From Pseudomonadota bacterium (lineage in GTDB: Bacteria; Pseudomonadota; Gammaproteobacteria; Steroidobacterales; Steroidobacteraceae), in the NCBI GenBank assembly GCA_947454665.1, contig CANGMU010000007.1:1-23871 (forward strand): 23,871 nt of DNA. The letters run 5' to 3'. The position numbers and the translations under genes are program-made. This document shows positions 7,227 to 14,757 of this stretch, piece after piece. The stretch's first letter is position 1; the number at the start of each line of letters is the position of its first letter. Under the pieces are notes generated by a model. The model was not told the origin of the DNA. It did not search any database and worked only from the letters and a program-made list of their open reading frames with translations.

Positions 7227-8513
7227 ATGGCCCGCATCATTGGCGCTATCGCCACCTCGCACACGCCCACCATCGGCTTCGCGTTCGACGCGAACAAGCA
7301 GAACGACCCGATCTGGAAGCCGATCTTCGACGCCTATGAGCCGATCAAGGCCTGGCTCGCGGAGAAGAAGCCGGACGTGATGTTCATCATCTACAACGAC
7401 CACGTCACGTCCTTCTTCTTCGACCACTACTCGGCCTTCGCGCTGGGCGTGGGTGAAGAGTACGCGGTGGCCGATGAAGGTGGCGGACAGCGTGGACTGC
7501 CGCCGATGAAGGGCCACGGCAAGCTGGCGCGCCACATCGGCGAGTCGCTGGTCGCCGACGAATTCGACATGTCCTTCTTCCAGGGCAAGCCCCTCGACCA
7601 CGGCTGCTTCTCGCCGATGTCGGTGCTGATGGACAGCAAGCCGGACTGGGCGCTGCCGATCATCCCGCTGCAGGTTGGCGTGCTGCAGTTCCCGGTGCCG
7701 AGCCCGACGCGCTGCTACAAGCTCGGCCAGGCGCTGCGCACCGCCATCGAAAGCTATCCGGAAGACCTCAAGGTCTGCATCGTCGCCACGGGCGGCCTGT
7801 CGCACCAGGTGCACGGCGAGCGTGCCGGCTTCAACAACCTCGACTGGGACCACAAGTTCATGGACCTGCTCGAGAAGGATCCGGTGGGGCTGGCCCGCCA
7901 GACGCACGCCGACAACGCGACGCTGGGCGGCATGGAAGGCGCCGAAATCTGCATGTGGCTGGTCATGCGCGGCGCGCTGGCAACGTCGGTGCGCGTGACG
8001 CACAAGACGGCCTACCTGCCGTCGATGACGACGATCGCCACGATGATCTTCGAGCACGAGCCGGAGCCGATGAGCGAGAAGGTCGCGGCGGCCCATCGCG
8101 CGCACATGTACCACCAGGTCGCCGGCGTCGAGAAGCTGGAAGGCACCTATCCGTACACCCTCGAGCGCAGCGTGAAGAACTTCAAGCTCAACAAGTATCT
8201 CCACGACCTCGTGATCCCGGAACACCGCGCGCTGTTCAAGTCGGATCAGGAAAAGTCCTTCGAACTGGCCGGTCTGCCGGAAATCGAGCGCGACATGATC
8301 CGCCGCCTCGACTGGCTCGCGCTGATCCGCCACGGCGCGATCTTCTTCGTGCTGGAAAAGCTCGCGGCCGTCAGCGGCGTGCCGAATCCGGCCGTCTATG
8401 CCGCGTTCCGCAGCATGTCGCTGGATGACTTCCAGAAGACCCGCAACGCCGCGGTCACCTACGGCGTGGGTGGCAAGGAAACGCAGGACAAGGTCGAAGC
8501 GGCCGGCAAGTAA
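7227..8513 (+). CDS. Fused LigB-LigA extradiol dioxygenase, gallate dioxygenase (GalA/DesB)-like
   Basis: A 428-residue class III extradiol ring-cleavage dioxygenase in which a LigB catalytic domain (about 1-285) is fused to a LigA domain (about 309-408). This architecture and length are those of gallate dioxygenases GalA and DesB (about 420 residues), not of two-gene LigAB. Candidate Fe(II) ligands are His12 (ATSHTP), His59 (YNDHVT) and Glu240 (GMEGAE). His193 in GLSHQ is the expected acid-base residue. The protein would cleave gallate, protocatechuate or a related catechol next to a carboxyl group, in the cytoplasm; no signal peptide is present. AAGGA precedes the ATG by 7 bases. No downstream lactonase, hydratase or aldolase gene is adjacent, so the gene is a single-gene operon ended by the terminator at 8559. 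The exact substrate is unproven. Confidence 0.9.
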   Translation: MARIIGAIATSHTPTIGFAFDANKQNDPIWKPIFDAYEPIKAWLAEKKPDVMFIIYNDHVTSFFFDHYSAFALGVGEEYAVADEGGGQRGLPPMKGHGKLARHIGESLVADEFDMSFFQGKPLDHGCFSPMSVLMDSKPDWALPIIPLQVGVLQFPVPSPTRCYKLGQALRTAIESYPEDLKVCIVATGGLSHQVHGERAGFNNLDWDHKFMDLLEKDPVGLARQTHADNATLGGMEGAEICMWLVMRGALATSVRVTHKTAYLPSMTTIATMIFEHEPEPMSEKVAAAHRAHMYHQVAGVEKLEGTYPYTLERSVKNFKLNKYLHDLVIPEHRALFKSDQEKSFELAGLPEIERDMIRRLDWLALIRHGAIFFVLEKLAAVSGVPNPAVYAAFRSMSLDDFQKTRNAAVTYGVGGKETQDKVEAAGK

Positions 8514-8558
8514 GCCGTCGTTTCTGCGCGGCCCGGCGATGGTGCCGGGTCTTACTGC

Positions 8559-8586
8559 AAACCCCCGCCCCGCGCGGGGGTTTTTC
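8559..8586. terminator. Intrinsic terminator between convergent genes
   Basis: A perfect 10-base stem AAACCCCCGC (8559-8568) / GCGGGGGTTT (8574-8583) with a 5-base loop is followed by further T residues. It lies just after the dioxygenase and just before the stop of the convergent gene. The T-run favours the plus strand; the A-run on the other side is short but could serve the minus strand. Confidence 0.85.
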
Positions 8587-8588
8587 GT

Positions 8589-9350
8589 TCAGGGCTTCTT
8601 GTTCTGGCCCGGCAGGAAGATGTCGCGGTTGTTCTCTTCGCAGATGTACTCGAGGATCTGCTGGTCCGGCGCCGCACGCTTGTAATGCCGCGTCACCACC
8701 CAGGGCTGGGTCAGGGCCACCGGATCGGTCACGGTGATCTCGTCTTCCCAGGCATCCTTCGACGTCATGCGGATGCGCTCTCGGATCGTCATCTGGTCAC
8801 TGTGCGTCAGCGGCGAGGCATCGAAGCTGGTGTCACCGCGAATGCCGATCGTGTCGACGACGAGTGTCGTGCCTTCCCAGTGGCCGATCGAGTGGCCGTT
8901 GAACGTGGCATCCATTTCCTCTTCGGGCGGGTGCTTGCGGCCATCCGTGAAGATGCGGCGCACCTGGCTCGACCACTCGGCGATGACCGTAAAGCGACCC
9001 GGTGTTTGCAGCACCTCGATCGGATAGGTCGCGTTCATCACGCGCGGCATGCCCGGCGGCAGGCAGCGTGAAGTCGGGTCCAGCACTTCCTCGCCGCGCG
9101 CACGCGCAGCAACGGCCGCGTCGAACTTCGCCTTGAAGGCCGGCGTATACGGTGGCGGCTTGCCGTCCGTCGCAAAGCGGATCCCTTCGACCCGCTCCCA
9201 GATGCCCGAGAAATCGGGGACCCGCGCGCCGCCGGGCAAGGCACTGCCGGGCAGTTGCGCCTGCGCCGCAGGGCCCAGGCAGCACAGGCCAAACAGGGCG
9301 GCAGCCCGCAACAGCGAAACGGACCGGAAAGTATTCCATTGAGCTTTCAA
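8589..9350 (-). CDS. Secreted protein of unknown function, paralogue A of the TonB receptor locus
   Basis: A 253-residue exported protein with a signal peptide (about 1-32, cleavage after AQA). I know similar proteins only as hypothetical, often near TonB-dependent receptors. Visible features: DFSGIWE at 46-52, CLPPGMP with Cys96, YPIEVLQTP, HWEGTTLVV from 157, HSD at 183-185, ERIR at 191-194 and EYICEENN with Cys237. The same landmarks recur in the gene at 12661, so the two are paralogues. The start is TTG at 9350, not ATG: AGGAG lies about 6 bases upstream, and no in-frame ATG precedes the signal peptide. It is transcribed away from the TonB receptor gene. The two conserved Cys could form a disulfide. 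No enzymatic motif is recognised. Confidence 0.85.
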   Translation of the reverse strand: MKAQWNTFRSVSLLRAAALFGLCCLGPAAQAQLPGSALPGGARVPDFSGIWERVEGIRFATDGKPPPYTPAFKAKFDAAVAARARGEEVLDPTSRCLPPGMPRVMNATYPIEVLQTPGRFTVIAEWSSQVRRIFTDGRKHPPEEEMDATFNGHSIGHWEGTTLVVDTIGIRGDTSFDASPLTHSDQMTIRERIRMTSKDAWEDEITVTDPVALTQPWVVTRHYKRAAPDQQILEYICEENNRDIFLPGQNKKP

Positions 9351-9559
9351 CGTCTTCTCCTGCTTGCTGGTGACATGCTCACGCGATGTGGCGCCGATGG
9401 CAAGGCTGCGCTTTACAGCACGGAATGTGCAGGATTAGTCTGGCCCGCGAGAGACAGGAAGCACGGCTTCCATCAACTCATTACTACAAAAACGTCGGCG
9501 CTCGGTACACAGGTCACGATGCCTGCGGCCGGGCCCGCACAGAGACCGGGGGAATCAGC
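9351..9559. promoter_or_regulatory. Divergent intergenic region upstream of the TonB receptor
   Basis: This 209-base region is the largest gene-free stretch of the window. It must hold the promoters of the receptor and of paralogue A. On the plus strand TTTACA (9412-9417) and TAGTCT (9436-9441) are separated by 18 bases and give a weak sigma70-like candidate; a small inverted repeat GCAC-GGAAT-GTGC (9418-9430) lies between them and could be an operator. On the minus strand AGGAG precedes the TTG start. No Fur box or riboswitch is recognised. Confidence 0.35.
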
Positions 9560-12500
9560 ATGGGTCACCGCAAGTCCGTGGGCACGCATCGCATTGCGCT
9601 CGCCGTTGGCATGGCACTCTCTTCCACGTGGGCGATGCAGGCCGCACGCGCGGCGGACGCGCCGTCCGACGCCGGCCTCGAAGAGGTGACGGTGACCGGT
9701 TCGCGCATCGCGAAGACCGGCTATTCCACGCCGACACCGGTAACGGTGGTGGGCGCAGATCAGCTCGAGAAGCTGGCGGTGACGAACGTCGGCGCGCTGA
9801 TCAGCCAGTTGCCTGCCTTCAAGGCCAGCAACACCCCGACCAACAACGGCTGGGGCAGCTTCAACGTCGGCGCACAGATCGTGAACCTGCGCGGCCTCGG
9901 CGTGAACCGCAATCTCGTCCTCGTGGACGGCCGCCGCTTCGCCCCGGTGACCCGCGAAGGCACGGTCGACCTGAACCTCATCCCGAGCGGTCTCGTGGAG
10001 CGCATGGAAGTGGTCACCGGCGGCGCCTCGGCCGCTTACGGTTCTGACGCCATCGCTGGCGCGGTCAACGTGATCCTCAACAAGAAGTTGTCGGGCATCA
10101 AGGGCCAGGTCGACTTCGGTGTCTCGGACCATGGCGACGGCGCGAACTCCCATGTCTCGCTGGCAGCCGGCAGTGACTTCGGCCAGGGCAAGGGCCATTT
10201 CATCGTCGGTGGCGAATTCGACCGCCAGGACGGCATCGGCGACTGCATCTCGCAGCGCCCTGAATGGTGCAAGGCCGACCTGCTGATCACCAATACCGGA
10301 AATCCGGCGACCGGCGGTGTGGCCGGTCAACCCACCTATATCCGCGTCGGTTCGGGCGCGGGCTTCGCCTACAACACCGGTGGCGTGATCTCGATCCTCA
10401 ACAACGCCTCGGCGGCCCTCGCCCCGTTGCGCGCCCTGGCGGGCGGCAGCGCCGTCACGTTCAACAGCGCCGGCCAGCCCGTGCTGTTCAATCTGGGTCT
10501 CCCGGCCTCCGGCAACACGGCCTCCAGCGGCGACACGGTGGCCCAGCAGACCACGGCGCAGCTGCTCGTGCCGGTCACGCGCGGCACGACTTACTTCCAT
10601 GCCGACTACGACTTCAACGACACGCTGCGCGGCTTCGTCGAGGGCTCATATGGCCACGTCGAGGGCAAGACGCTGCAGTCGCGCTACTTCGGCACGGCGA
10701 TTCCCATCTTCGCTGACAACCCGTACATCCCCGCCTCTGTCCGCGCGGTGCTGCCGACCAACCCGCAGCCCTCTGCGACGCCAGCCTCGCTGCGCCCGGG
10801 CACCACGGCGACGACCGGCACCTTCGGTACCGGCGCGTTCAGCCTGTCCGTGCTTGGCCAGCGCCGCGGCGAATCCTCTTCGCAGGCCGACACGTTCCGG
10901 ATCACCACGGGCCTGGAAGGCAAGCTCGGTGGGACCTGGGGCTGGGACGCCTACTACCAGTACGCCAGCACCACGCGTGACCAGGCGGTCCAGAACAACC
11001 TCGTCACCGGCGCCACCTCCAAGGTCATCAACAAGCCTGGCAGCGGTGGCGTCAACAACGCCGGCTCGCTCGCCTACTGGTACTGGGCAACGGACGCCGT
11101 CTACGACCCGGCCGATGCCGCCCTGCCAGCGGCGCAGCGTCGCATCACCTGCCGCGCCCTCATCAGCACCGACGCAGCGCTGCGGTCTGCCGCGGCCGGT
11201 TGCACGCCGTTCAATCCCTTCGGTGCGGGCCAGGCCTCGCAGGCCTCGCTCGACTACGTCTACCGGACGCTGACCGAGCGCATCGACATCAGCCAGCACG
11301 TCGTGGCCGCCAACGTCCATGGCGAGGCGCTGCAGTTCTGGGCCGGTCCGCTGTCCCTCGCGGCAGGCCTCGAATACCGCCGGGACGCCAACACGCTGGT
11401 GCACGATTCGCTGTCGAATTCCTTCGCGTACTTCCAGAACTTCGGCGCGGACTACAACGCCAGCCAGAACGTGCTGGAAGGCTATCTCGAAGGGGACCTG
11501 CCGCTCGTCGCGAAGGATCCGGAGACCGGCCGCAGCATGTCGATCAACGGATCCGTCCGCGAGACGCGCTATGACATCTCGGGCTTCGGCGGCTATTCAC
11601 AGAAGGCCGGCGGCAATACCTTCAATGCCAAGAGCTGGAAGCTGGGCTTGATCATGGAGCCGTCCGAATGGGCGCGTATCCGTATCACGAAGTCGCAGGA
11701 CATCCGCGCTCCCAACTTCTATGACCTGTTCCAGGCCAGCGCCAGCAGCTTCACGTCGGTGGTCAACAAGTTTGTGACGCCGAACACGACGGAATTCCCT
11801 GCCGGTCTTTCGGGTGGCAATCCGGACCTGACGCCGGAGATGGGCAAGACAACGACCATCGGCCTCGTGCTGCAGCCCCGCTCGGGCTGGGCATCGCGCT
11901 GGCGGGCCTCGTTCGATTACTACAACATCAAGGTCACCAACTACATCGCGTCCGTGGGTGGCAGCCAGGCCGTGGTCGACCAGTGCGTGCAGTACCAGAA
12001 CTACTGCGACCTGATCACCTTCGGCGCCAACAACAGCCTCTCGCAGGTCGGCAACACGAACGTGAACCTGGCTTGGCTGCGTACGCGAGGCATTGATATC
12101 GAGACCGATTACCGCCAGCCGCTGCCGGTGGGTGACCTCACGATGCGCCTGCTGGCGACGCGCACCTTCCAGAGCGCGACGAACTCGCTGGGCATCATCA
12201 CCGACCGCGTCGGCGAGACGGGCTCGGGCACGGGCATTCCGACCTGGCTGGTGAACCTCTACAGCACCTACACCAATGGCCCGCTGTCGCTGACCCTGTC
12301 CACGCGCTACATCCCGTCAGGGCATCTGAACAACACGTACATCGGACCGGACAGCCCGAACTACGTGGTGACGACGAACAAGATCCTGGAGAACGGCCTG
12401 CAGAAGAGCACGGTGACGGACAACCTCGTGTCCTCGGCGTTCTACTTCAACTTGTCGGGCAGCTACAACCTGCCGGCCTGGAAGGGCCACAAGCTCCAGA

Positions 12501-12637
12501 CCTTCGTGTCCATCAGCAACCTGCTCGACCGTCGGCCGCCTTCGGCTCCGGCGACGAGCAGCACGTACTACACGAACCCGGTCCTGTTCGACCAGATCGG
12601 CCGCACCTACCGTGCCGGCGTGCGCTTTGAACTCTGA
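9560..12637 (+). CDS. TonB-dependent outer membrane receptor
   Basis: A 1025-residue TonB-dependent receptor. Residues 1-32 form a signal peptide (cleavage near AARA|AD), and the TonB box EEVTVTG is at 41-47. The plug domain (about 55-175) contains VNLRGLGVNRNLVLVDGRR and VVTGGASAAYGSDAIAGAVN, both typical of the family. The remainder is a long beta-barrel ending in RTYRAGVRFEL, with the terminal aromatic/hydrophobic residue pattern needed for outer membrane insertion. The ATG at 9560 follows GGGGGA; the frame open upstream to 9386 is non-coding. This large subclass is common in Xanthomonadales, Caulobacterales and sphingomonads, where members import plant oligomers, aromatics or other organics rather than only siderophores. 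Two paralogous secreted proteins bracket it, and a DUF6152 gene follows in the same direction. The ligand is unknown. Confidence 0.95.
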   Translation: MGHRKSVGTHRIALAVGMALSSTWAMQAARAADAPSDAGLEEVTVTGSRIAKTGYSTPTPVTVVGADQLEKLAVTNVGALISQLPAFKASNTPTNNGWGSFNVGAQIVNLRGLGVNRNLVLVDGRRFAPVTREGTVDLNLIPSGLVERMEVVTGGASAAYGSDAIAGAVNVILNKKLSGIKGQVDFGVSDHGDGANSHVSLAAGSDFGQGKGHFIVGGEFDRQDGIGDCISQRPEWCKADLLITNTGNPATGGVAGQPTYIRVGSGAGFAYNTGGVISILNNASAALAPLRALAGGSAVTFNSAGQPVLFNLGLPASGNTASSGDTVAQQTTAQLLVPVTRGTTYFHADYDFNDTLRGFVEGSYGHVEGKTLQSRYFGTAIPIFADNPYIPASVRAVLPTNPQPSATPASLRPGTTATTGTFGTGAFSLSVLGQRRGESSSQADTFRITTGLEGKLGGTWGWDAYYQYASTTRDQAVQNNLVTGATSKVINKPGSGGVNNAGSLAYWYWATDAVYDPADAALPAAQRRITCRALISTDAALRSAAAGCTPFNPFGAGQASQASLDYVYRTLTERIDISQHVVAANVHGEALQFWAGPLSLAAGLEYRRDANTLVHDSLSNSFAYFQNFGADYNASQNVLEGYLEGDLPLVAKDPETGRSMSINGSVRETRYDISGFGGYSQKAGGNTFNAKSWKLGLIMEPSEWARIRITKSQDIRAPNFYDLFQASASSFTSVVNKFVTPNTTEFPAGLSGGNPDLTPEMGKTTTIGLVLQPRSGWASRWRASFDYYNIKVTNYIASVGGSQAVVDQCVQYQNYCDLITFGANNSLSQVGNTNVNLAWLRTRGIDIETDYRQPLPVGDLTMRLLATRTFQSATNSLGIITDRVGETGSGTGIPTWLVNLYSTYTNGPLSLTLSTRYIPSGHLNNTYIGPDSPNYVVTTNKILENGLQKSTVTDNLVSSAFYFNLSGSYNLPAWKGHKLQTFVSISNLLDRRPPSAPATSSTYYTNPVLFDQIGRTYRAGVRFEL

Positions 12638-12660
12638 CCGGCCTTTCCCGAGACAACGAC

Positions 12661-13413
12661 ATGAATGATATGAAACGGACCTCTGCCCTCGTCGCTGCGG
12701 CGATGGCAACCGTGTTGGCCGGTGTCGCGCTTGCCGCGGCGCCGGCTCGACCGGATTTCACCGGCGTCTGGACCAATGCGGGCGCACCCGGCATCGGTGG
12801 CGCAACGCGTGGTGGCGGACCGGCACCCCTGCCGCTGCGGCCGGAAGCGAAGGCTCGCGTCGATGCCTACCAGAAGCTGGTCGGCCCGGTCGGCGATTCC
12901 CCGGGCGGTTGGTGCCTGGGCTACGGCATGCCGTCCTCGATGCTGAGCTCTGGCGGCTACCCGATGGAAATCGTCCAGCGCCCGGAACAGTTCACGATCA
13001 CCTACGAAGCGCACACGGAAATGCGCCGCTTCTACCTCGGCGCGCGCAACGCGCCACAGGCGGACCGCATCCCGGGACGCAACGGGTATTCGTCGGCGCA
13101 CTGGGAAGGCAACACTTTGGTTGTCGAGACCGACAACCTCGTGGATCAGGTGGACCAGCGCTGGGCGCATTCGGATGAGGCGAAGATCGTCGAGCGCTAC
13201 CACCTCGAGGACAAGCCGGACGCCCAGGGCCGGCGTGTCCTCGTGGCCGACATGGTGATGACGGACCCGAAGTTCTACACGGCGCCGGTAACGGAGCAAA
13301 AGCGTTGGGCCGAAGTACCGAACGGTCGCTTGCTGCCCTACGAATGCCCGGAAGAGTTCTGGAACCACCGCCTCGAGGAGCTCGCCAAGAAGGCGGGCGT
13401 CCCCCTGCCCTGA
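12661..13413 (+). CDS. Secreted protein of unknown function, paralogue B of the TonB receptor locus
   Basis: A 250-residue exported protein with a signal peptide of about 26 residues. It shares an ordered series of landmarks with the gene at 8589-9350: DFTGVWT (32-38), a Cys before GMP (Cys85), YPMEIVQRP (100-108), RRFY, HWEGNTLVV from 147, HSD at 170-172, VERY, and a C-terminal Cys (Cys229 in PYECPEE). The central part is likely beta-rich. It follows the TonB receptor by 23 bases and precedes the DUF6152 gene by 18, so the three are probably one transcript. The start at 12661 has a weak Shine-Dalgarno; an ATG at 12670 gives a more usual signal peptide n-region. A role in binding or processing the receptor ligand is inferred from position only. 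Confidence 0.85.
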   Translation: MNDMKRTSALVAAAMATVLAGVALAAAPARPDFTGVWTNAGAPGIGGATRGGGPAPLPLRPEAKARVDAYQKLVGPVGDSPGGWCLGYGMPSSMLSSGGYPMEIVQRPEQFTITYEAHTEMRRFYLGARNAPQADRIPGRNGYSSAHWEGNTLVVETDNLVDQVDQRWAHSDEAKIVERYHLEDKPDAQGRRVLVADMVMTDPKFYTAPVTEQKRWAEVPNGRLLPYECPEEFWNHRLEELAKKAGVPLP

Positions 13414-13431
13414 ATCATTGAGGAGACACCC

Positions 13432-13854
13432 ATGAACACGATCAAGACCACGGTTGCCGCGCTCGCGCTGTTCGGCGTTGCCCCGCTTGCGATGGCCCAC
13501 CACTCGGCCATCCAGTTCGACTTCACGAAGCAGGTGGCCTACACGGGCACCGTGAAGGAGTTCAAGGCCATCAACCCGCATATGACCATGACCATCGAGG
13601 TCAAGGATGCCAAGGGCGTGCACGAGGTGCAGTTCGAAGGCCACAGCACCAACAACATGTACCGCTCGGGGTACCGCAAGGGCATGATGAACGTGGGCGA
13701 AACCGTCACCGTGAACTGCGCACCGCAGAAGGACGGCAAGGAAGGCGGCTATGTCGTCTCCGTTGCCACGGCGAACGGCGGCTTCTTCGGTATGAAGTCC
13801 CGCAACCTGGCGCAGGATGCCGCAGCGACCAAGTCGCTGGCCGAAGGCAAGTAA
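13432..13854 (+). CDS. DUF6152 family small secreted protein
   Basis: A 140-residue protein with a clear signal peptide, cleaved after AMA at residue 22 so that the mature protein begins HHSAIQFDF. The opening HHS, the TGTVKEF segment, NPH (48-50), the GYRKGMMNVGE stretch and the DGKEGGYV turn match the DUF6152 family, whose function is unknown. The mature domain (about 118 residues) is predicted to be mostly beta-strand. The ATG at 13432 has a strong AGGAG Shine-Dalgarno. It is the last gene of the receptor transcript. A mature N-terminal His with further His at 24, 50, 64 and 71 suggests a metal site, which I infer from residue placement only. Confidence 0.88.
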   Translation: MNTIKTTVAALALFGVAPLAMAHHSAIQFDFTKQVAYTGTVKEFKAINPHMTMTIEVKDAKGVHEVQFEGHSTNNMYRSGYRKGMMNVGETVTVNCAPQKDGKEGGYVVSVATANGGFFGMKSRNLAQDAAATKSLAEGK

Positions 13855-13868
13855 GCCCTCCGGGCTGT

Positions 13869-13899
13869 CGCGGATCCGGGACGCTTTCCCGGATCCGCG
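13869..13899. repeat. Perfect 13-base inverted repeat (hairpin without T-tract)
   Basis: CGCGGATCCGGGA (13869-13881) pairs perfectly with TCCCGGATCCGCG (13887-13899) around a five-base loop. No T-run follows on either strand. It sits 15 bases after the DUF6152 stop and 43 bases before the bactofilin start. It could stabilise the 3' end of the receptor transcript or act in a Rho-dependent end; a binding site is also possible. Confidence 0.7.
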
Positions 13900-13942
13900 G
13901 GCCGGGTTACCTTCCGGGTCCGCATCACGACCGGAGAGACCC

Positions 13943-14383
13943 ATGGCCCTGTGGAAGGAATCGAACCCTACGCCCCCTGCCCCGGCCGCGCCGGAGGCCA
14001 TCACGCCGCGCACGCCTGCGCCGCGTACAGAGGGACAGCGTGACCGTGCCGAATCGGTCGTCGCCGCCGGGCTCACCATCGAAGGCAAGATCAGCGGACA
14101 GGGCCACGTCCGCATTGCCGGTCGCTTCAAGGGCGACGTTCAGGTCGACGGCAATGTGCACATCGACACGGGCGCCCGCGTCGAAGGTCAGGTCCGCGCA
14201 ACGGAAATCATCGTCAGTGGCGAACTTATCGGCAATATCGACGGTGCCAAGCGCGTCGAACTGCGCGCAGGTGGCATGATCACCGGCGACGTGAAGGCGG
14301 GCGCCCTCACCGTGGCGGCCGGCTCGCGCATGCGCGGCCAAGTCGACTTTGGCTGGGAAGACAGCGTCAGCACCGTCGCCTGA
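13943..14383 (+). CDS. Bactofilin (polymer-forming cytoskeletal protein)
   Basis: A 146-residue bactofilin. A proline-rich disordered N-terminus (about 1-30) precedes the right-handed beta-helix core (about 36-140), seen as repeated short turns such as GLTIEGKISGQGHVRIAGR, GDVQVDGNVHID, GARVEGQV, GELIGNIDG, GMITGDVKAG and GSRMRGQV. Bactofilins polymerise without nucleotide into filaments that localise cell-wall enzymes or scaffold poles and stalks. The ATG at 13943 follows GGAGAG; the frame open back to 13817 overlaps the previous gene and is not used. The stop TGA shares its last base with the ATG of the following zinc-ribbon gene, so the two are tightly coupled. Confidence 0.92.
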   Translation: MALWKESNPTPPAPAAPEAITPRTPAPRTEGQRDRAESVVAAGLTIEGKISGQGHVRIAGRFKGDVQVDGNVHIDTGARVEGQVRATEIIVSGELIGNIDGAKRVELRAGGMITGDVKAGALTVAAGSRMRGQVDFGWEDSVSTVA

Positions 14384-14757
14384 TGATCGCCTACCGGCCC
14401 GGACAGCTCGGCAGCTCGCGATCCTGCCCGCACTGCAAGGCGACGATCCTCGACAGTGCGATCGTCTGTCCAGGCTGCCGCCATCACCTGCGCTTCGGCA
14501 ACGAAGCCGCGGAACAGGCCGCGGCGCAGGAACGGCGCACGGCCTGGCAGGTCGAGGGCACGCTCGAGCCGCTGCCCGGCGAGCCGGAAATCGAATACTG
14601 CATCGTCGTCACGGTGCAGGACGAACTGGGTAATGAAGTCGCGCGCCAGGTCGTCGATGTCGGTGGCCTGCGCGGCAGGGACCAGCGTCGCTTCACGCTG
14701 TCCGTCGAAGCCACGCCACCGCGCTCGCTGACAGCCGCGCGCAAAGGCACGTCATGA
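14383..14757 (+). CDS. Zinc-ribbon protein coupled to the bactofilin
   Basis: A 124-residue protein not matched to a named family. The N-terminus carries a zinc ribbon formed by CPHC (15-18) and CPGC (29-32). A charged Ala/Glu-rich segment (about 40-55) links to a C-terminal domain (about 57-118) containing EIEYCIVVTVQDELGNEVARQVVDVGG, which reads as beta-strands. It has no signal peptide or membrane segment. The start overlaps the bactofilin stop by one base and its end overlaps the following methyltransferase by four bases, so it is translated as part of that unit. The arrangement suggests a bactofilin partner or regulator. DNA or protein binding by the ribbon cannot be told apart from the sequence. 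Confidence 0.8.
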   Translation: MIAYRPGQLGSSRSCPHCKATILDSAIVCPGCRHHLRFGNEAAEQAAAQERRTAWQVEGTLEPLPGEPEIEYCIVVTVQDELGNEVARQVVDVGGLRGRDQRRFTLSVEATPPRSLTAARKGTS

